Both the position numbers and the translations under genes were made by a program. Below are positions 1 through 11,458 of a DNA stretch of 64,000 nt, piece by piece (position 1 is the stretch's first letter; the number at the start of each line of letters is the position of its first letter). Location: positions 10,850,001 through 10,914,000 of the forward strand of contig OZ316891.1 in the NCBI GenBank assembly GCA_973895155.1, written 5' to 3'. This DNA comes from Marsupella aquatica (lineage: Eukaryota; Marchantiophyta). The notes beneath the pieces were generated by a model. That model was not told the DNA's origin and searched no databases. It saw only the letters and a program-made list of their open reading frames with translations.

Positions 1-305
1 GAGTAGAGGTCCTTGCCACCGGGCTAACACCAGATGATTTCGACCTGGATAGCGATAAAAGGCCATGGATAGCGCAGAATAGAGAAAATGTAGTTAGTGT
101 GCTGCTTAGAAATGGCACGGTGGTTAATGTGGCCGGTGCAAAGGATCAGCTCACTGTTGCTGGGGCGACGAGTTGTTTGTTTGGGCGGCATAATTCGCAT
201 CTGCTCTACTGCACCACGACAGGAGGGCTAGCAGCGCCGGTGAATGGGACAGTGATAGAGGGAGGGAAGGTCGTGGTAATTGACACGAAAGCCTTTTGGC
301 TATAG
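1..305 (+). CDS. 3' end of an SMP-30/gluconolactonase-like gene, cut by the window edge
   Basis: The frame is open from base 3 to the TAG at 303-305 and gives the last 100 residues of a protein nearly identical to the end of the complete gene at 5415-6437. Both share the VVNVAGAKDQLTVAG stretch, the CTTTGGLAAPVNGTV stretch and the end DTKAFWL. No stop or frameshift is seen in the visible part, so it may be a working paralogue whose 5' part lies outside the window. Differences from the full copy are scattered substitutions (for example AQNREN for GQNTVN), which fits an older tandem duplicate. The family is a six-bladed beta-propeller of secreted or cell-wall lactonase-like proteins; the substrate is not known. 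The first complete ATG in the window is only an internal Met. Confidence 0.75.
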   Translation, partial: VEVLATGLTPDDFDLDSDKRPWIAQNRENVVSVLLRNGTVVNVAGAKDQLTVAGATSCLFGRHNSHLLYCTTTGGLAAPVNGTVIEGGKVVVIDTKAFWL

Positions 306-1180
306 TCGGCGCCAGTTAAAGCCGATGGGCAGACCCTGAAGAAATTAGCGACTCACTCACTCACTACTTCTTCGTCTCAGTACTACTTCTTCGTATATGC
401 GAGAGACGAAGCCGAAGAACGACTGAACGATCGAATGATTGATCGAAGCAACAGAGCTTTGAAAGCTTACGATTACACATCCATCAGCGAAAGTGGCCGA
501 GAGCGCTGCGGAGGCTGTCACGAAGGCCAGCCGCAACCTAGTAAAGGAGATCGCCATGGAACCCACTTGGTATCTTCGATTATAAGTCTGTCTCTCTCTC
601 TCTCTCCGTGTTTTATTCATGGCTGCTGCATGCAGCACACTCACAGTCGAGAAGGGGGGGATTGAGACGAATCACGAGTGATGTTGATATCTTGTGCACC
701 CTTAAGGTATGACTCATGTTCATTGTGAGATGCTGGTGTATGTTAATTGGACATGACAATGAATTTGGTTTGTGTCTCCTGTTCTCCGTAAGAGAAGTGA
801 AACTGGAGAATTTGCATGACTATCTGGAGGGACCGTTTGCTCGTATGATCGCGGACCCGTTTCCATATTGAAAGTGTTTTCAATATGGCACTCAAACTTT
901 CATTAGCAGTAGACCGGTAGTACAAGTTTCTTGCCAGGAAGTGATGCATTCGAGACCAAATAAAAATTAAATTGTGGATACCCTTTATTTTCACGACATA
1001 GAGACTATAGCAGGTGCCTGTCTTTATTTTGTGGCTTGCTGTACTCCTGCTTTTGATGTGTAACAAGTTGATGGGTTTTCCTCTCACAAGACCTGTATCA
1101 GTTGTAATTCTTGTCTTTGATTGTTCAAAGTAATGTAGCATATATGATAAGGTATAACTAGCCTTAATGCCCATTCTTTG
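1..1180. repeat. Left copy of a tandem segmental duplication (partner about 6134-7190)
   Basis: Similarity to the right copy begins at base 1 inside the coding region, runs through the stop codon and continues in 3' flank. Examples are the stretch at 480-560 against 6567-6650 (CATCAGCGAAA, GCCGAGAGCGCTGCG, AAGGAGATCGCCATGG) and 880-950 against 7069-7140 (ATGGCACTCAAA, CCAGTAGAC). The flank is more diverged than the coding part and has small indels. A CT-rich simple repeat lies at 587-607. Confidence 0.8.
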
Positions 1181-1324
1181 AATATGATTAGAAAGGATGA
1201 CAAAAATGGTCACACATGATATGATTTGACATACATAAATAATATCTTATCATTTTTTTCTTTTCACATAAATTTTGGTGGGCTCTAAAGTTACGGTCTA
1301 CAGGGTTGCGATTAGCTATACAGG

Positions 1325-1500
1325 TGTTTGTATGTGAGGTTCACAAATCGCTATAAGTCTCGATGTGAATATGTAGCATATTGCTGAGGCAATAGTTTGG
1401 ATATAACTGTTATAGATGTTTGTCTCTGAGGTTTACGGGTTGCTGTAAGCTTAGATGTGAATACATAGCATATTTGTTAGGCAATAGTTTGGATATGAGG
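1325..1500. repeat. Two-copy tandem repeat, period about 92 bp
   Basis: The segment starting at 1325 is repeated at 1417: both contain TGTTTGT, TGAGGTT, AGATGTGAAT or CGATGTGAAT, and GGCAATAGTTTGGATAT. A related single copy can be seen near 8090-8200 in the flank of the right duplicate, so the repeat belongs to the duplicated flank. Confidence 0.6.
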
Positions 1501-1774
1501 GTTACCACATTCTATATCGCAAACACAAACATGAAATTAAACCTATTTAACAATGACAGACACTGGAAAATGATCAGGCAGACACACAGGTGCAAAAGGA
1601 AGCCGCCAAAGATAAGGAAAAGGTATTGCAACCTGCACGTTGACGGAGTTGGGTGAGTATAGAAGGGACAAGTGACTGGTAGTTGACCAAACCATGAAGC
1701 TAAACTCCTGCGTTCACGAGTGACGGAGATTCTGGTTCCACAGAAAAAGTGTGGAGGCATTCTAATCTTGCGCC

Positions 1775-2110
1775 CTCTTCTCCCCTACTGTCTTAGCATT
1801 AATCTGGGAGTGGCTCAGTGGGCAATTTACGGCACCTCTCTTAAATTATACCTGCCCTTTTAAAAGCAATTGGTTACTCATAGCTAGCATTAGAAGTAAT
1901 ATGTTCCTGAAGTCTTGGAGCAAACTGGCAGGATAGAGGAGAAGAGTGAATGGAATTTAGAAAAAGAGGGAGGTCTTGGTCATTCCTCACAGAGAGCCAG
2001 TGGTAGTTTAACGGCATGGAATTCATGTAGCTGATGTTTACTTCATGAGTGAGTCACATTGAGTCCCAGAGTGTAAATTTGATCTTCTCTCTCCACCTTA
2101 TGGCAGTTTT
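1775..2110 (+). repeat. Decayed copy of the upstream flank of the SMP-30-like gene
   Basis: Two blocks resemble the region just upstream of the complete gene. The block at 1780-1815 (CTGTCTTA, TTAATCTGGGAGTGG) matches 5195-5235. The block at 2036-2110 (GTTTACTTCATGAGTG, CACATTGAGTC, TCCACCTTAT) matches 5263-5332. No coding sequence of the gene follows, so this looks like the promoter side of a third array member whose body was lost. Confidence 0.5.
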
Positions 2111-2300
2111 GCATCACCTGAAAACTTCCACACAGTATCAGAGCAGCAAGGGCTCAGTAAAAGTACTCCAAATAACTTCAGACTTAAGCCTAGATTCTCC
2201 AAAGGGCACCTTAAAAAAAAGACGAGTAGCTTTATGGGGCCACCACCTATCCTGTAATGGGGTCTTCACCGTTGATGAATGACTACTCAGACACAATTAG

Positions 2301-4159
2301 GTGTGGGAAACCGCACTAGAAGTAATGCCCCTTGTTATGACCCACCAGAAGAAGAAAGACCCCCATGTGATGACCAAGATTAATGATTCCATTTGACTCA
2401 CTGTTACCTTTCCATGAGTTGATTCCCAATTATGACATGGAGTGTTGTTAGCTATGATATAGCAACATGGTTCTAATACCTTCTTATCTTAACTATATAA
2501 AATATAAAAAATAAATTGTGAATTATGAATTATGAATATGAAGCCGGGATTGATTTCACTGGCCGTTTTGCATTGAACGTTTTGTATTTGGACATTTTGT
2601 GTTTGGAAAGGAGTGTATGTTTCTTGATTGAAACTTGCTGAATAATTGAATATTGAAAGTGTCAATGTGTTGTGAATGGGTATTGTCGGGAGTACAGTCG
2701 AGCGATTTCTCGTGGGCATTGGCGTGACTTTCGCCTTGGTGAATTTTTCAAACCATTTGACCAATTGAGTATGGAGTAGTCTCTAATTGAGTTTGCTGTT
2801 TAGAGCTTGAATCTCTTGGTTACGTTTAATTATAGTCGACTACTTACCTTGTGAGGCCTGTGTGGGGTCGAGTTTTCTCGTGAAAACATCGAGGCCTTTA
2901 AACTTGCCATGTTTCTTTCTCTTTTTCGACTTGTGGTCGCCGCACCGCACCTTTTTTGGGGCAGCTTGAACGGGCCCGAGGTGCTAAGGGACGGAAGGGG
3001 GAGCGTAAGTTTTGTTTTCTTTTGTTTTCTTTTGTTTTCTTTTGTTTTCCGGTGGAGGCTTTTTAAACGCGGCGCGTGGCATCCACGGGGGTCTATAGCC
3101 GTATGCAGCAGCATTAATTTCAAAATTACTGAGATCTCCATGAAACAAAGGAGGAAAGCTAGTAAACAAATCGTCAACTACTATAGAGTGTATCATCGCT
3201 ATCGTCTAGCCACGGCCGGAACTACATTTGAACTAGGTAAGGCCGTCCCAACTCAACGATGTTCTTCCAAGATGTACCTAGCTAATCTTGCAATCGAGTT
3301 TACCCTCGCGTCTGGCAATACAGTCATGCAAGCTCTTTCCAACATCAACTCTCTAAATGTCCAATCAGTATTCATTTGAATCGTCATTCTTGTCTTGATC
3401 GCTGGCTTGAGTTTAGATGATCAGTTGGCAATCAGTGCTGTTCAGCCACAGCAACAGATCTGAACCTTTCCTTGCACCTGACTGCCACCATGGACTCTAC
3501 AGCATTTCAGTGAATTTTAGATTTATAGGCTGCCTTGGAATCATCTTCTTTGGAGACTTCGAAATCCGCTGCAAAACATGATAGCAATAGCTCTAACAGA
3601 AACTGTCCGCAAGAGGATCGTTTAACAGGAATCAAAAGATCGTCGAAATGGTACAAATCTGTGGCTAAGCTGTTAGTTACTTCATTTGGAGATCTATGTG
3701 CATGCACTACACTGACTGGTGGGTCCTGGCAAAGAGACATATACTAGTCGATTCTCCCATTCTGTTTGTACAGAAATTGGATACAACTCCTGATTTTATC
3801 TCGTTTTCTGCCCGATTTGGTGGCAGTATGGGAGTAATTAAAGAGTTGCGTTGTACATATTTCGAGATGTTTCTGCATGCACGACGCTGGTCACTGGTCG
3901 GTCCTAGGTTGAATGGGGTTCAGGTTTGTGATGCCCGACGGCGTGAATGCAGTTAGGACCAGATGACTTGAATAAAAATGTATCAATGCAAGCAAGTAAA
4001 TTCTTTTAGTACAGTAATGGACAGCAAGTTCGCATGATCCTCACATTGAAAGGGCTGGCGCGCCAAGTCTCGTTGCCTTGAGGGAACAAGTCCTGGATCT
4101 GTGAACGGACAGGGAGATGAAAGCTCCGTGGAACGAACTACTAGAGGATGGTTGAGATC
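2301..4159. other. Intergenic stretch without a convincing gene
   Basis: Both strands hold only short ORFs with no family signature. The longest (2909-3379, +) runs through a simple repeat and is probably random. Some of 3500-4150 may be older retrotransposon sequence preceding the Copia fragment, but no reverse-transcriptase motif can be read. Confidence 0.5.
3011..3050. repeat. Simple tandem repeat, 10-bp unit x4
   Basis: The unit TTTGTTTTCT occurs three times, followed by one variant ending in CC. It is low-complexity DNA. Confidence 0.95.
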
Positions 4160-4625
4160 TTGCTGACAATCCTGATATATACTAGGCATTCCATAACGGA
4201 ACTACCCCTACACTGTCTCCAGTGGCCCTGTTTGGAGTTCCAAAAGTCAGCCCACCCGCTCCTCCACCGAAGCTGAGTGTATGGCTTCACCTAACAGCGC
4301 TCAAGAGGGGGTGTACCTGAAAGGATTAATAGAGAACTTCAACCTGACTCTATTCCAAAAGCTCAAGTTCATTAATTGCTCGAATTCAGACATTCATAAG
4401 GTGACAAGAGCATCAACTCCAACAATTCAAGATCTCCACAAACAGTGCGACAACCTGGGTGCCTTGAAGCTTGCCAAACATCTTGTTTTCCGTGCTCGTA
4501 CAAAGCATCTAGAGATCCATGAGCACAGCTTTAAGGGAGAGAGATTGTTAGAAGGCGAGATCGCAGTAAAGAATGTCGCCTCAGAGTATCAATCGCCATA
4601 TGTTGAGCTCGAGAGCAAAATTTGA
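4160..4625 (+). pseudogene. Ty1/Copia retrotransposon fragment (RNase H end of the polyprotein)
   Basis: The frame from about 4221 to the TGA at 4623-4625 shows the usual Copia RNase H landmarks. These are a WSSKSQPT-like stretch, STEAECMA (family consensus STTEAEYMA), then CDNLGALKLAKHLVFRARTK, which matches the conserved CDN..AI.LA.NPVFH.RTKH block, then HEHSFKGERLLEGEI. Upstream, 4160-4220 carries a shifted remnant of the preceding 'ADNPD...RHSIT' region, so at least one frameshift is present. The rest of the element (gag, integrase, most of the reverse transcriptase, LTRs) is not recognisable nearby. This is a truncated, inactive insertion that cannot support its own transposition. Confidence 0.8.
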
Positions 4626-4775
4626 CTTTCGTACGTAGACACGCAAAAGCAATTAGAGCAAAATTCGACTATGATAGACAGAATAGGAATCAAAGCAGAA
4701 TTCGAGTAACATAGACACCCAATCGGTAGGAATGCCAAATTCGAATATCATAGATACGCATTGACAAGAATGGAC
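4616..4775. repeat. Degenerate minisatellite, about 40-bp unit, four copies
   Basis: Four units start at about 4616, 4660, 4698 and 4736. Each contains CAAAATTCGA or a close variant followed by a TAGACAC/TAGATACGC motif. It begins exactly where the Copia fragment ends. Confidence 0.55.
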
Positions 4776-5414
4776 TCAGGTTCTCAAAATAACGCAAGCC
4801 TGCTCAAAACTTGCATTCTACAGATTAGATATATCGTAGAAGAACGTCAGGTGAGACCCAGTCTCAATTCGTAAGACACGATTCCTTTCTAACTCCGCGA
4901 GAAATCCATGCGGTTATAGTTGTGTCGATATTATTACACCATTCTTAGACTCGTGTGCTAGGAAGACATCTGCTTTTCTACCGACGGGTCCTCAAAAGTG
5001 TGAATTGATTTCCGCTGAAATGTCTCTCCACCAACGGACGTTATCTCCTCGGATTTTGATTCTTCATGCAAAAAGAATATCCACGATCGCAGCTGTAGCG
5101 ATACTGTTTGCATATGCTGTTTGCTGTTTCCACGACGTTTTACACGAAGTTTCCACTGAAAATTCTCGTTGCCATCGATCGTATCTTGCGCCTTCTTCTC
5201 TGCTGCTGTCTTACCGTTAATCTAGGAGTGGATGTCACTAGGCCTGGCATTCCTGTCGCTTACGTTTACTTTATGAGTGGCTCACATTGAGTCACGTAGT
5301 GTAGATGCGATCTTACTTGTCCATCTTATCGCGAGAGTCCCTACATATGTACTTAATCTCCCGCCCTTGGGAAACAGATTGAAGCAGTTTGCATTACGCG
5401 AAGATTTGCACACA
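4776..5414 (+). promoter_or_regulatory. Upstream region of the complete SMP-30-like gene
   Basis: No gene is seen here. The part at about 5187-5340 is conserved with the remnant at 1775-2110, so it is probably promoter or leader sequence carried along when the gene was duplicated. An in-frame GTG at 5277 is not a credible eukaryotic start. No TATA box could be assigned with confidence. Confidence 0.4.
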
Positions 5415-6437
5415 ATGAGTCGTTTGCGCCATCCTCCCTTCATCGCCCTCGCACTCACATTCCTCCTCTTCCACGCCATCGCTATAACCGACGCATCTTT
5501 TCCTCAGGGAAAGACCCCCTCTCTCCCCCTCCCCTCCCGCGTCTTATACCAATTCTCAAACCTAACATGGGTTGAGAACCTTGCCGTGCGCTCGAATGGC
5601 GAACTACTCGTTACGTTGAATACAAGTCCCGATCTCTACCTGATCAGTACCATCCAGAGATCTGCAACACTCGTACACTCGTTCCCAGCCGTAACTGGCC
5701 TGTTGGGTATAACTGAGGTCGAGCATGACATGTTCTACGTTGTAGCGGGAAATTTCACCGGTCCCACGCGGCCCAAGAGTTTTTCAATCTCGGAAGTTGA
5801 CATGCGGTCTTTCTCTCTCTCAGGAGCGCGCGTCAGGAAAGTAACAGACACACCAGAAGCAGTAGCTCTTAACGGACTCGTTACATTGTCAAAAGCAGAT
5901 TACACAATTCTAATGGCCGACAGCTTCCTCGGAGTGGCCTGGAAACTCAACGTGAAGACTGGCGTCTATTTTATTGCGATCTCGGAGCCCGCAATGGCAC
6001 CCGTCGCCACTGCAAAGCTCCAAATCGGCATTAACGGCGTGAAAATCCGGGACGACTATCTGTATTTCACTAACACCAACCAAGGATTAATTGCTCGCGT
6101 TCCAATCTCCAACTCAGGGAATGCCACTGGAGGAGTAGAGGTCCTTGCCACCGGGATTGTCCCAGATGATTTCGACCTGGATTGCGATGGCAGGCCTTGG
6201 ATAGGGCAGAATACAGTAAATGTAGTTAGTGTGCTGCTTCAGAATGGCACGGTGGTTAATGTGGCCGGTGCAAAGGATCAGCTGACTGTTGCCGGTGTGA
6301 CGAGTTGTTTGTTTGGGCGGCATACTTCGAATCTGCTGTACTGCACCACGACAGGAGGGCTAGCAGCGCCGGTGAATGGGACTGTGGTGGAGCCAGGGAA
6401 GATCGTAGTAATTGACACGAAAGCGTTTTGGCTATAG
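5415..6437 (+). CDS. Secreted SMP-30/gluconolactonase-like beta-propeller protein
   Basis: The ATG at 5415 opens an intronless 340-residue ORF. Residues 1 to about 28 form a signal peptide: a basic start (MSRLRHPP), then a hydrophobic core (FIALALTFLLFHAIAI) and a small-residue cleavage region, so export to the wall or apoplast is expected. The mature part has propeller-like blade repeats (LAVRSNGELLVT, PDDFDLDCDGRPWIGQN, INGVKI..DYLYFTNT), typical of the SMP-30/gluconolactonase/LRE-like fold. Enzymes of this fold are metal-dependent lactonases or esterases; the substrate here is unknown. An ORF extension to 5277 would need a GTG start and would bury the signal peptide, so I reject it. Lack of introns among intron-rich neighbours and the secreted fungal-like form raise the possibility of transfer from fungi; this is inference. 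The gene belongs to a small local array (see 1-305). Confidence 0.8.
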   Translation: MSRLRHPPFIALALTFLLFHAIAITDASFPQGKTPSLPLPSRVLYQFSNLTWVENLAVRSNGELLVTLNTSPDLYLISTIQRSATLVHSFPAVTGLLGITEVEHDMFYVVAGNFTGPTRPKSFSISEVDMRSFSLSGARVRKVTDTPEAVALNGLVTLSKADYTILMADSFLGVAWKLNVKTGVYFIAISEPAMAPVATAKLQIGINGVKIRDDYLYFTNTNQGLIARVPISNSGNATGGVEVLATGIVPDDFDLDCDGRPWIGQNTVNVVSVLLQNGTVVNVAGAKDQLTVAGVTSCLFGRHTSNLLYCTTTGGLAAPVNGTVVEPGKIVVIDTKAFWL

Positions 6438-7190
6438 TCTAGAGTGGGCGCCCGTTAAGAGTCAAGACAGATAGACGACTCGCTCACCTCACTCTCGTTT
6501 TCTTCGTATATGCGGAAGCACGACTGAGTGATCGAAGTTTTAGCTCTGAAAGCTTACGATAACACGTCCATCAGCGAAATTGGCCGAGAGCGCTGCGAAG
6601 GTTTGTCACGAAGGCCGGCCGCAACCTCATCAAGGAGATCGCCATGGGCACCACTCGGTATCATCGACGACTCGCCCATCACCGCACCTTCTCTTGCTCT
6701 CTCCCGCGCTTGTCTCATGGCGGATGCAGCATTCTCAGGGAAGGGGCGACGGAGACGAATCACCAACGATATTGTCATCTGGTGTCGCCTACGTTTATGG
6801 TGAGATGCCATATGTATTGGACTTGACAGTTAATTTTGTTTGTGTCTCTGGTTCTGAACAAAGTAGCGAAACTGGAGAATTTGCATGACTATCGTGAGGG
6901 CAGCTCTGGTTTGTATAATTGTGGACACGTTTCTGGTACTGAAAATGGCTTTTTATGGCACTCAAATTTTCATCCCCAGATGACCGTATTGCAATTTACT
7001 TGCCGGGCAATAATTCATTCGGACCTGAATAAATAAGTGTGGATACCGTTTCCTTTCTGGTACTGAAAATGGCTTTTTATGGCACTCAAATTTTCATCTC
7101 CAGTAGACTGGTATTGCAATTTACTTGCCGGGCAATAATGAATTCGGACCTGAATAATAAGTATGGAAACCGTTTCCTTTTCAAGACAGA
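6134..7190. repeat. Right copy of the tandem segmental duplication
   Basis: This is the partner of 1-1180. It includes the last third of the complete gene and about 750 bp of 3' flank. Scattered similarity continues to about 8300 (8090-8200 against 1400-1530). Confidence 0.75.
6932..7180. repeat. Tandem duplication, about 124-bp unit x2
   Basis: The unit beginning TCTGGTACTGAAAATGG at 6932 restarts at 7056 and runs through ACTTGCCGGGCAATAAT and CGGACCTGAATAA to CCGTTTCC. The copies differ at only a few positions. The left duplicate has a single related copy (about 870-990), so this duplication happened after the array split. Confidence 0.85.
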
Positions 7191-8807
7191 GTAACTGTAA
7201 GGGCTGGTGTTTGTTTTGGTGTTTGTTTTGTTGGCGAAATTGTCCCAAATTCCTTCTCCATTTTTTGCACAGAATTTTAAGGATATTTTGTGTTGGATTA
7301 GCCAATTTTCCACTCTGCATTATACAGATTCTGAAGGCTCTTCTTGAACCTAGGGAAGATAGATCGTTCTCATCAGTTTGAAGGAGGAACGTTGTTAGCG
7401 TCTAGTTTTGACATGAGGAAGCATTTGCCATCCTGGAAAATAAATTAAACAATCTTTGAATTTATGGTGCGTGGCACTGCCTCATGCTTGCTAAGGAATC
7501 TTTGGTATTGGCATTTACTAGATGGTGTTTCTGCTGCGGAATCTTTTTGGTGTTAAAAGTAAGTTGTAGCATGTTATCAGATAGTGATTTTGCTGCAAAA
7601 TCTTTCGGTATTGATGTTTGCAAGATCTTGGTTGTTGACATTAGTGGGGTTTATAAGCGTTCTGATGGAGCCTTGGTTTTCCTCCAGTGAGGCTTCAGTT
7701 TGGTGTTCGTGACACTTTATTTTCCTCTTGTCCAGGTTCTGGCCTTTGTGGTTTAGTGTACCCCTGGTTTTGGTGTCCTCCAGACTTGATGGGGTTTCCC
7801 CAGACTGGACTTGTATTCAGTTGCAGGGCTGCTTGTCTAGGGAGGGGTCTAGGAAGGGGTTCATCAGTCTAGCCCCAAACAAACCAATAAAGGTGTGAAA
7901 CTGGAGAATTCCCCATGGAGTTGGGTTGGTGAATAGTTTAGATGCACAACACTTCCTTCCTTCCATTTGTACACAGGACAAACAACAGGTGACCCAAGGG
8001 AAGAGATGAGGGTGCCTTAGTTAGAGTAACACCAAGCCTCGATCCCCACCCCCCACTGATATAATGTAGATGATAAGGTATAAGTAAGGTATAACATTTG
8101 GATATGAGGTTTACAAGTTGGTACAAGCTTAGGTGTGATTACCGAGGTGTAATAGTGTTTGGATAGAGGACTTACTTCATAGCGTACCTCCAGGGCAAAC
8201 ATCAAATTCACAGATGAGGCTCCCGTTTCCACCCTGCTTTGCTGGTTCTCAAATACAATTATCATTGTCTGCCGATAGAAAGTGGGATACATGAATTGCT
8301 TGACCTAATTGAGTTGTGAGCTACTCCCTCAGACCTTAATTACTAAAGGGATCAGAGTCATGTACCAGCTGGAATGGGATGGGTGATTATAGACACAAGG
8401 GAAGAAAGGAGATGAGATCTTGTAAGGTGAAGTTTGAGTAGGACCCTCCATAAGTGTTCAGGGTTTGGCTTCTTTGTAAAACCTTAAAAAAAACCCTGCC
8501 TGGTTTAATTAATTTCTTAAGTGCAACATCATACATTATCAGAAACTGCAAACACTTGTTGATCAGATTACGGGATAAGGTTTATGCATATATGATGAGA
8601 TAAGTGTACTGTATACCCTTGTAGGGCGATTTTCCTTGATACTTTTGTGAGTAGTGAAGCCTCTATCTACCTGATAAAACAAGATTGAAAGCTGCAAGGA
8701 TAAATGCCACAGTTTAAAGTGAAACCTCTCAGGGGGCATAGTTGAACTGGCTAAGGGCACGAGACACTCACTATTTGTGTATGAGCAAAACTTGGGCATT
8801 CAGGCTA
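7181..8807. other. Intergenic stretch, no gene seen
   Basis: AT-rich DNA with short unsupported ORFs. Some of it is diverged duplicate flank. It ends at the boundary of the large inverted-repeat element. Confidence 0.5.
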
Positions 8808-8832
8808 ATCAACCAATTCATTAAAAGTGGAA
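8808..8832 (+). repeat. Left terminal inverted repeat of the giant element
   Basis: It begins ATCAACCAATTC and ends GTGGAA. It mismatches the right arm only at positions 13 (A/G) and 20 (G/C). Just inside, 8840-8960 is AT-rich with TTTGGAATATTG and TTTTTGGAATTTC motifs that reappear near the right end. Confidence 0.65.
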
Positions 8833-9338
8833 AATTATCAATGCTTTGGAATATTGCTTATCTCTATTTAGAATATTATAAAACCAAAATTGGAATTTAA
8901 ATACCCAATTTTTGGAATTTCTTTACACACATTTTTGAATTTTTTTCATGATTTGTAATATTTGTTTATGAATATATCAAAGTCAAAATACCTAGAAGTA
9001 TTTACAATCCATGAACCTTGTATCATCCAAGACATTCTAAAGTGAAGTCAATTTTTTGGGGGAAAAGGGGGGGCACAAAGCCTCAATACCACACAAAGAG
9101 AAGTCATTGACAAACGTAATATATATTTCATATTATTTTTAATAAATAAAATCCAAAATTGAAATGACGTAAGTACCCTAATTACCTTGCCTAATCAATT
9201 TTAGACTCAGTGCCAAGCAGGCAAAACATAAGAGTAGATTACCAACCTAGAAAATAAGTCATCCTTATACTTTTGATAGACTTATCAACTAACTAAATCT
9301 ATATAATCCTACTAAACAAATGATATCACTCTCAATAT

Positions 9339-11458
9339 CTACCTTTGCTCTTCTATATCAATCCTTGCTAAATAAACTTTGATTTCCTCCAGTTTCTTTT
9401 TGGGGATTCGAATGCCTTGTTCAGCTTTTTCCCCTTGATATGTCCAAAAGTGCATGGCTGCTGTTGCGTTACACCATTCTTCTTTCTGCAAAATATCACA
9501 TTCCCAAAGTTTTTGCTTCTTCAAACATCCTTCATATCGATCATACAATGATCTATCCTTTTTGGTGCTTTTGGGTCTCCACCATTGCAACAGAAAATCT
9601 CCACAATTTGGTAGTTCATGGTCCATTTGAACTTTGCTCAATGCTCTTCCCATCCAGAAGCATCCTGGCTTGTTATCCTCAAATTCTTGTGTTGGACGAA
9701 TAATGATGAAAACGCTTGCTTCAATATCTTCAAGAGGAACAAACCGATTGCTTTCCCTTTCAGAAAGAGGACCCACAAATATTGTTTGACCTTCAAGCAT
9801 TTCCTCATCAGCCTCACGTTGAAGGATAACAATATCTGGAGGATTCTCCCAACCCGTCACATCAAATGATCCAAGATCACTTTTATAGCCTGTACCATGT
9901 TTGGTTCGAGGCCAAAACCCATCCACCAGCGGTTGCTCTTCAATATCCACTATCTCCAAAAGGGGCTTTTGCAAAAGCTCAGTAACTGTCTTCCAATATT
10001 GCACTAAAGGAAACCTTTCCTTATATCCCTGCGAGGTCTTATCCTTCCATGTTTTCTCTATCCACTCTATATAGTTTTTGATGTAGGCTGAAACATCTTT
10101 GGCTTTCTGAAAAAGTGTAGTTGGGGTTTTGGCAAGTGGTTCTCCAATTGGAAGGACAAGTGTTTTACTTCCATCTTCAACCCATATGCATCGTCCTTGG
10201 GGTGGTGACCATGAGTCATTGATATTCTCCTTGACTTGGTACATAGGGACATTATTTTTCATTGTAAATAGGAATGCCATTGGTGCAGAGTGCCCTGCAA
10301 TAGTCTTCACAAAAGCACTAACATAAGACTTGTAGCTAGCCACTTCTTGGATCAATGTGGGCACTGGGTGAATTGCTTCGCTTTCCCATACCTCTGCCAT
10401 AAGTGAAAGTAGGGTTGTGACCTCACGATGCTTAAGTCGAGTGCTTACCCTAGAGAATATTGCATCAACATCCTCATGTGTATGCCTAACCATAAGGAAA
10501 GACATGACAATACTCTCAAAGTGTCCCCTCAGAACCAACTCACTACAGAATGCCATCATGGCCCAATTCTTGTTGTCCTTTGCAGAGTTGTCCATTTGTA
10601 AGTGTAGATGTCTTGGCAATTTCTTGAACAGTGTAGTGCTACTACTCTGACATTCTGTCAATCCACTTGCCACAATTGGTGAGACACAATCCTTGTCCAC
10701 AAGTTCCCCACGATATCGATCAGTTGTGACATTGTTGGCATCTAGATATCCAATTTGACAAGCTTGCTTTTCCAATAATGCCTTGAATAAGGGGTTTGTT
10801 GCCTGATGAGAATGAACTCCAAGATCTCCACTTTTATCCCCCAAATATGCTTCCAATCACGCAGGCACTTTGCAACGAAGGTAATAGTAAAATCCAGATT
10901 AGATGGCCACATCCCTGTCAAACTAAAGTGGGCAAAGACTCCAGGTTCCCGACCATGTGTCAACATCCCAGTCAAAGCCATTAGTAGTGGTTGACATCCA
11001 CTAGCCATGCTTTTTAGTGTATCAACCATTTTAGGAATTTGGGTCTTGTTTTGATCCATCTTATCATGAATAATGCAAAGAAGATCTTCTGGATTTCTTC
11101 TTGCCATCACCCGAGCTGCATATGAAAGGTTTTGACAAGACATTTGTTCTTGCATGTGTTTTTCCCTTGCTACTTCGTACCGCTTGCGAACTTCAGTTCT
11201 TCTCTCCTTCATCAACAACTCCTTCAAAGTGGTGCATTGAGTGCACTTTGCAAAAGCACTCTTCACATGGAATGAAAAATTTGCATAGTTCTCCCTCCAC
11301 ATCTTATAGAAAGACCCAATGGTAATTCCCTGACTCCCTTCCACCTTCATGCTCTCAACTACCTCATCATAGATAGCATCTTTGTTATAGCAAGATGGTA
11401 ATCTGTAGATGATGTTTGATGTTCCCTGTGTATTTGAGATGTGGCATAGGCTCGCCAA
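9339..11458 (-). pseudogene. DUF7869-family (transposase-like) gene, frameshifted
   Basis: Two overlapping minus-strand ORFs are consecutive parts of one protein. The upstream part (11458 to 10742) has a helix-rich region, a FAKCTQC pair of cysteines followed by a basic coiled stretch, and FAHFSLTG. The downstream part (10856 to 9339) has the DUF7869 core: LHLQMDNSAKDNKN, about 27 residues, then FLMVRHTHEDVDAIFSR. The D...N and HTHED motifs resemble an RNase H-like active site. The frame changes near 10850; neither ORF starts with ATG (both begin at TTG in the open frame). Just upstream, 11420-11510 in another frame reads like the missing link (HLDRVVNTLGEPMPH), so there is a second frameshift or an intron. 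DUF7869 proteins are found in repetitive families of plants and other eukaryotes; their transposase role is inferred. Domain confidence is high, function moderate. Confidence 0.7.

Noticed and set aside
5277-5414. N-terminal extension of the SMP-30-like protein from 5277
   Set aside because: It would start with GTG and place the clear signal peptide in the interior; the ATG at 5415 fits better.
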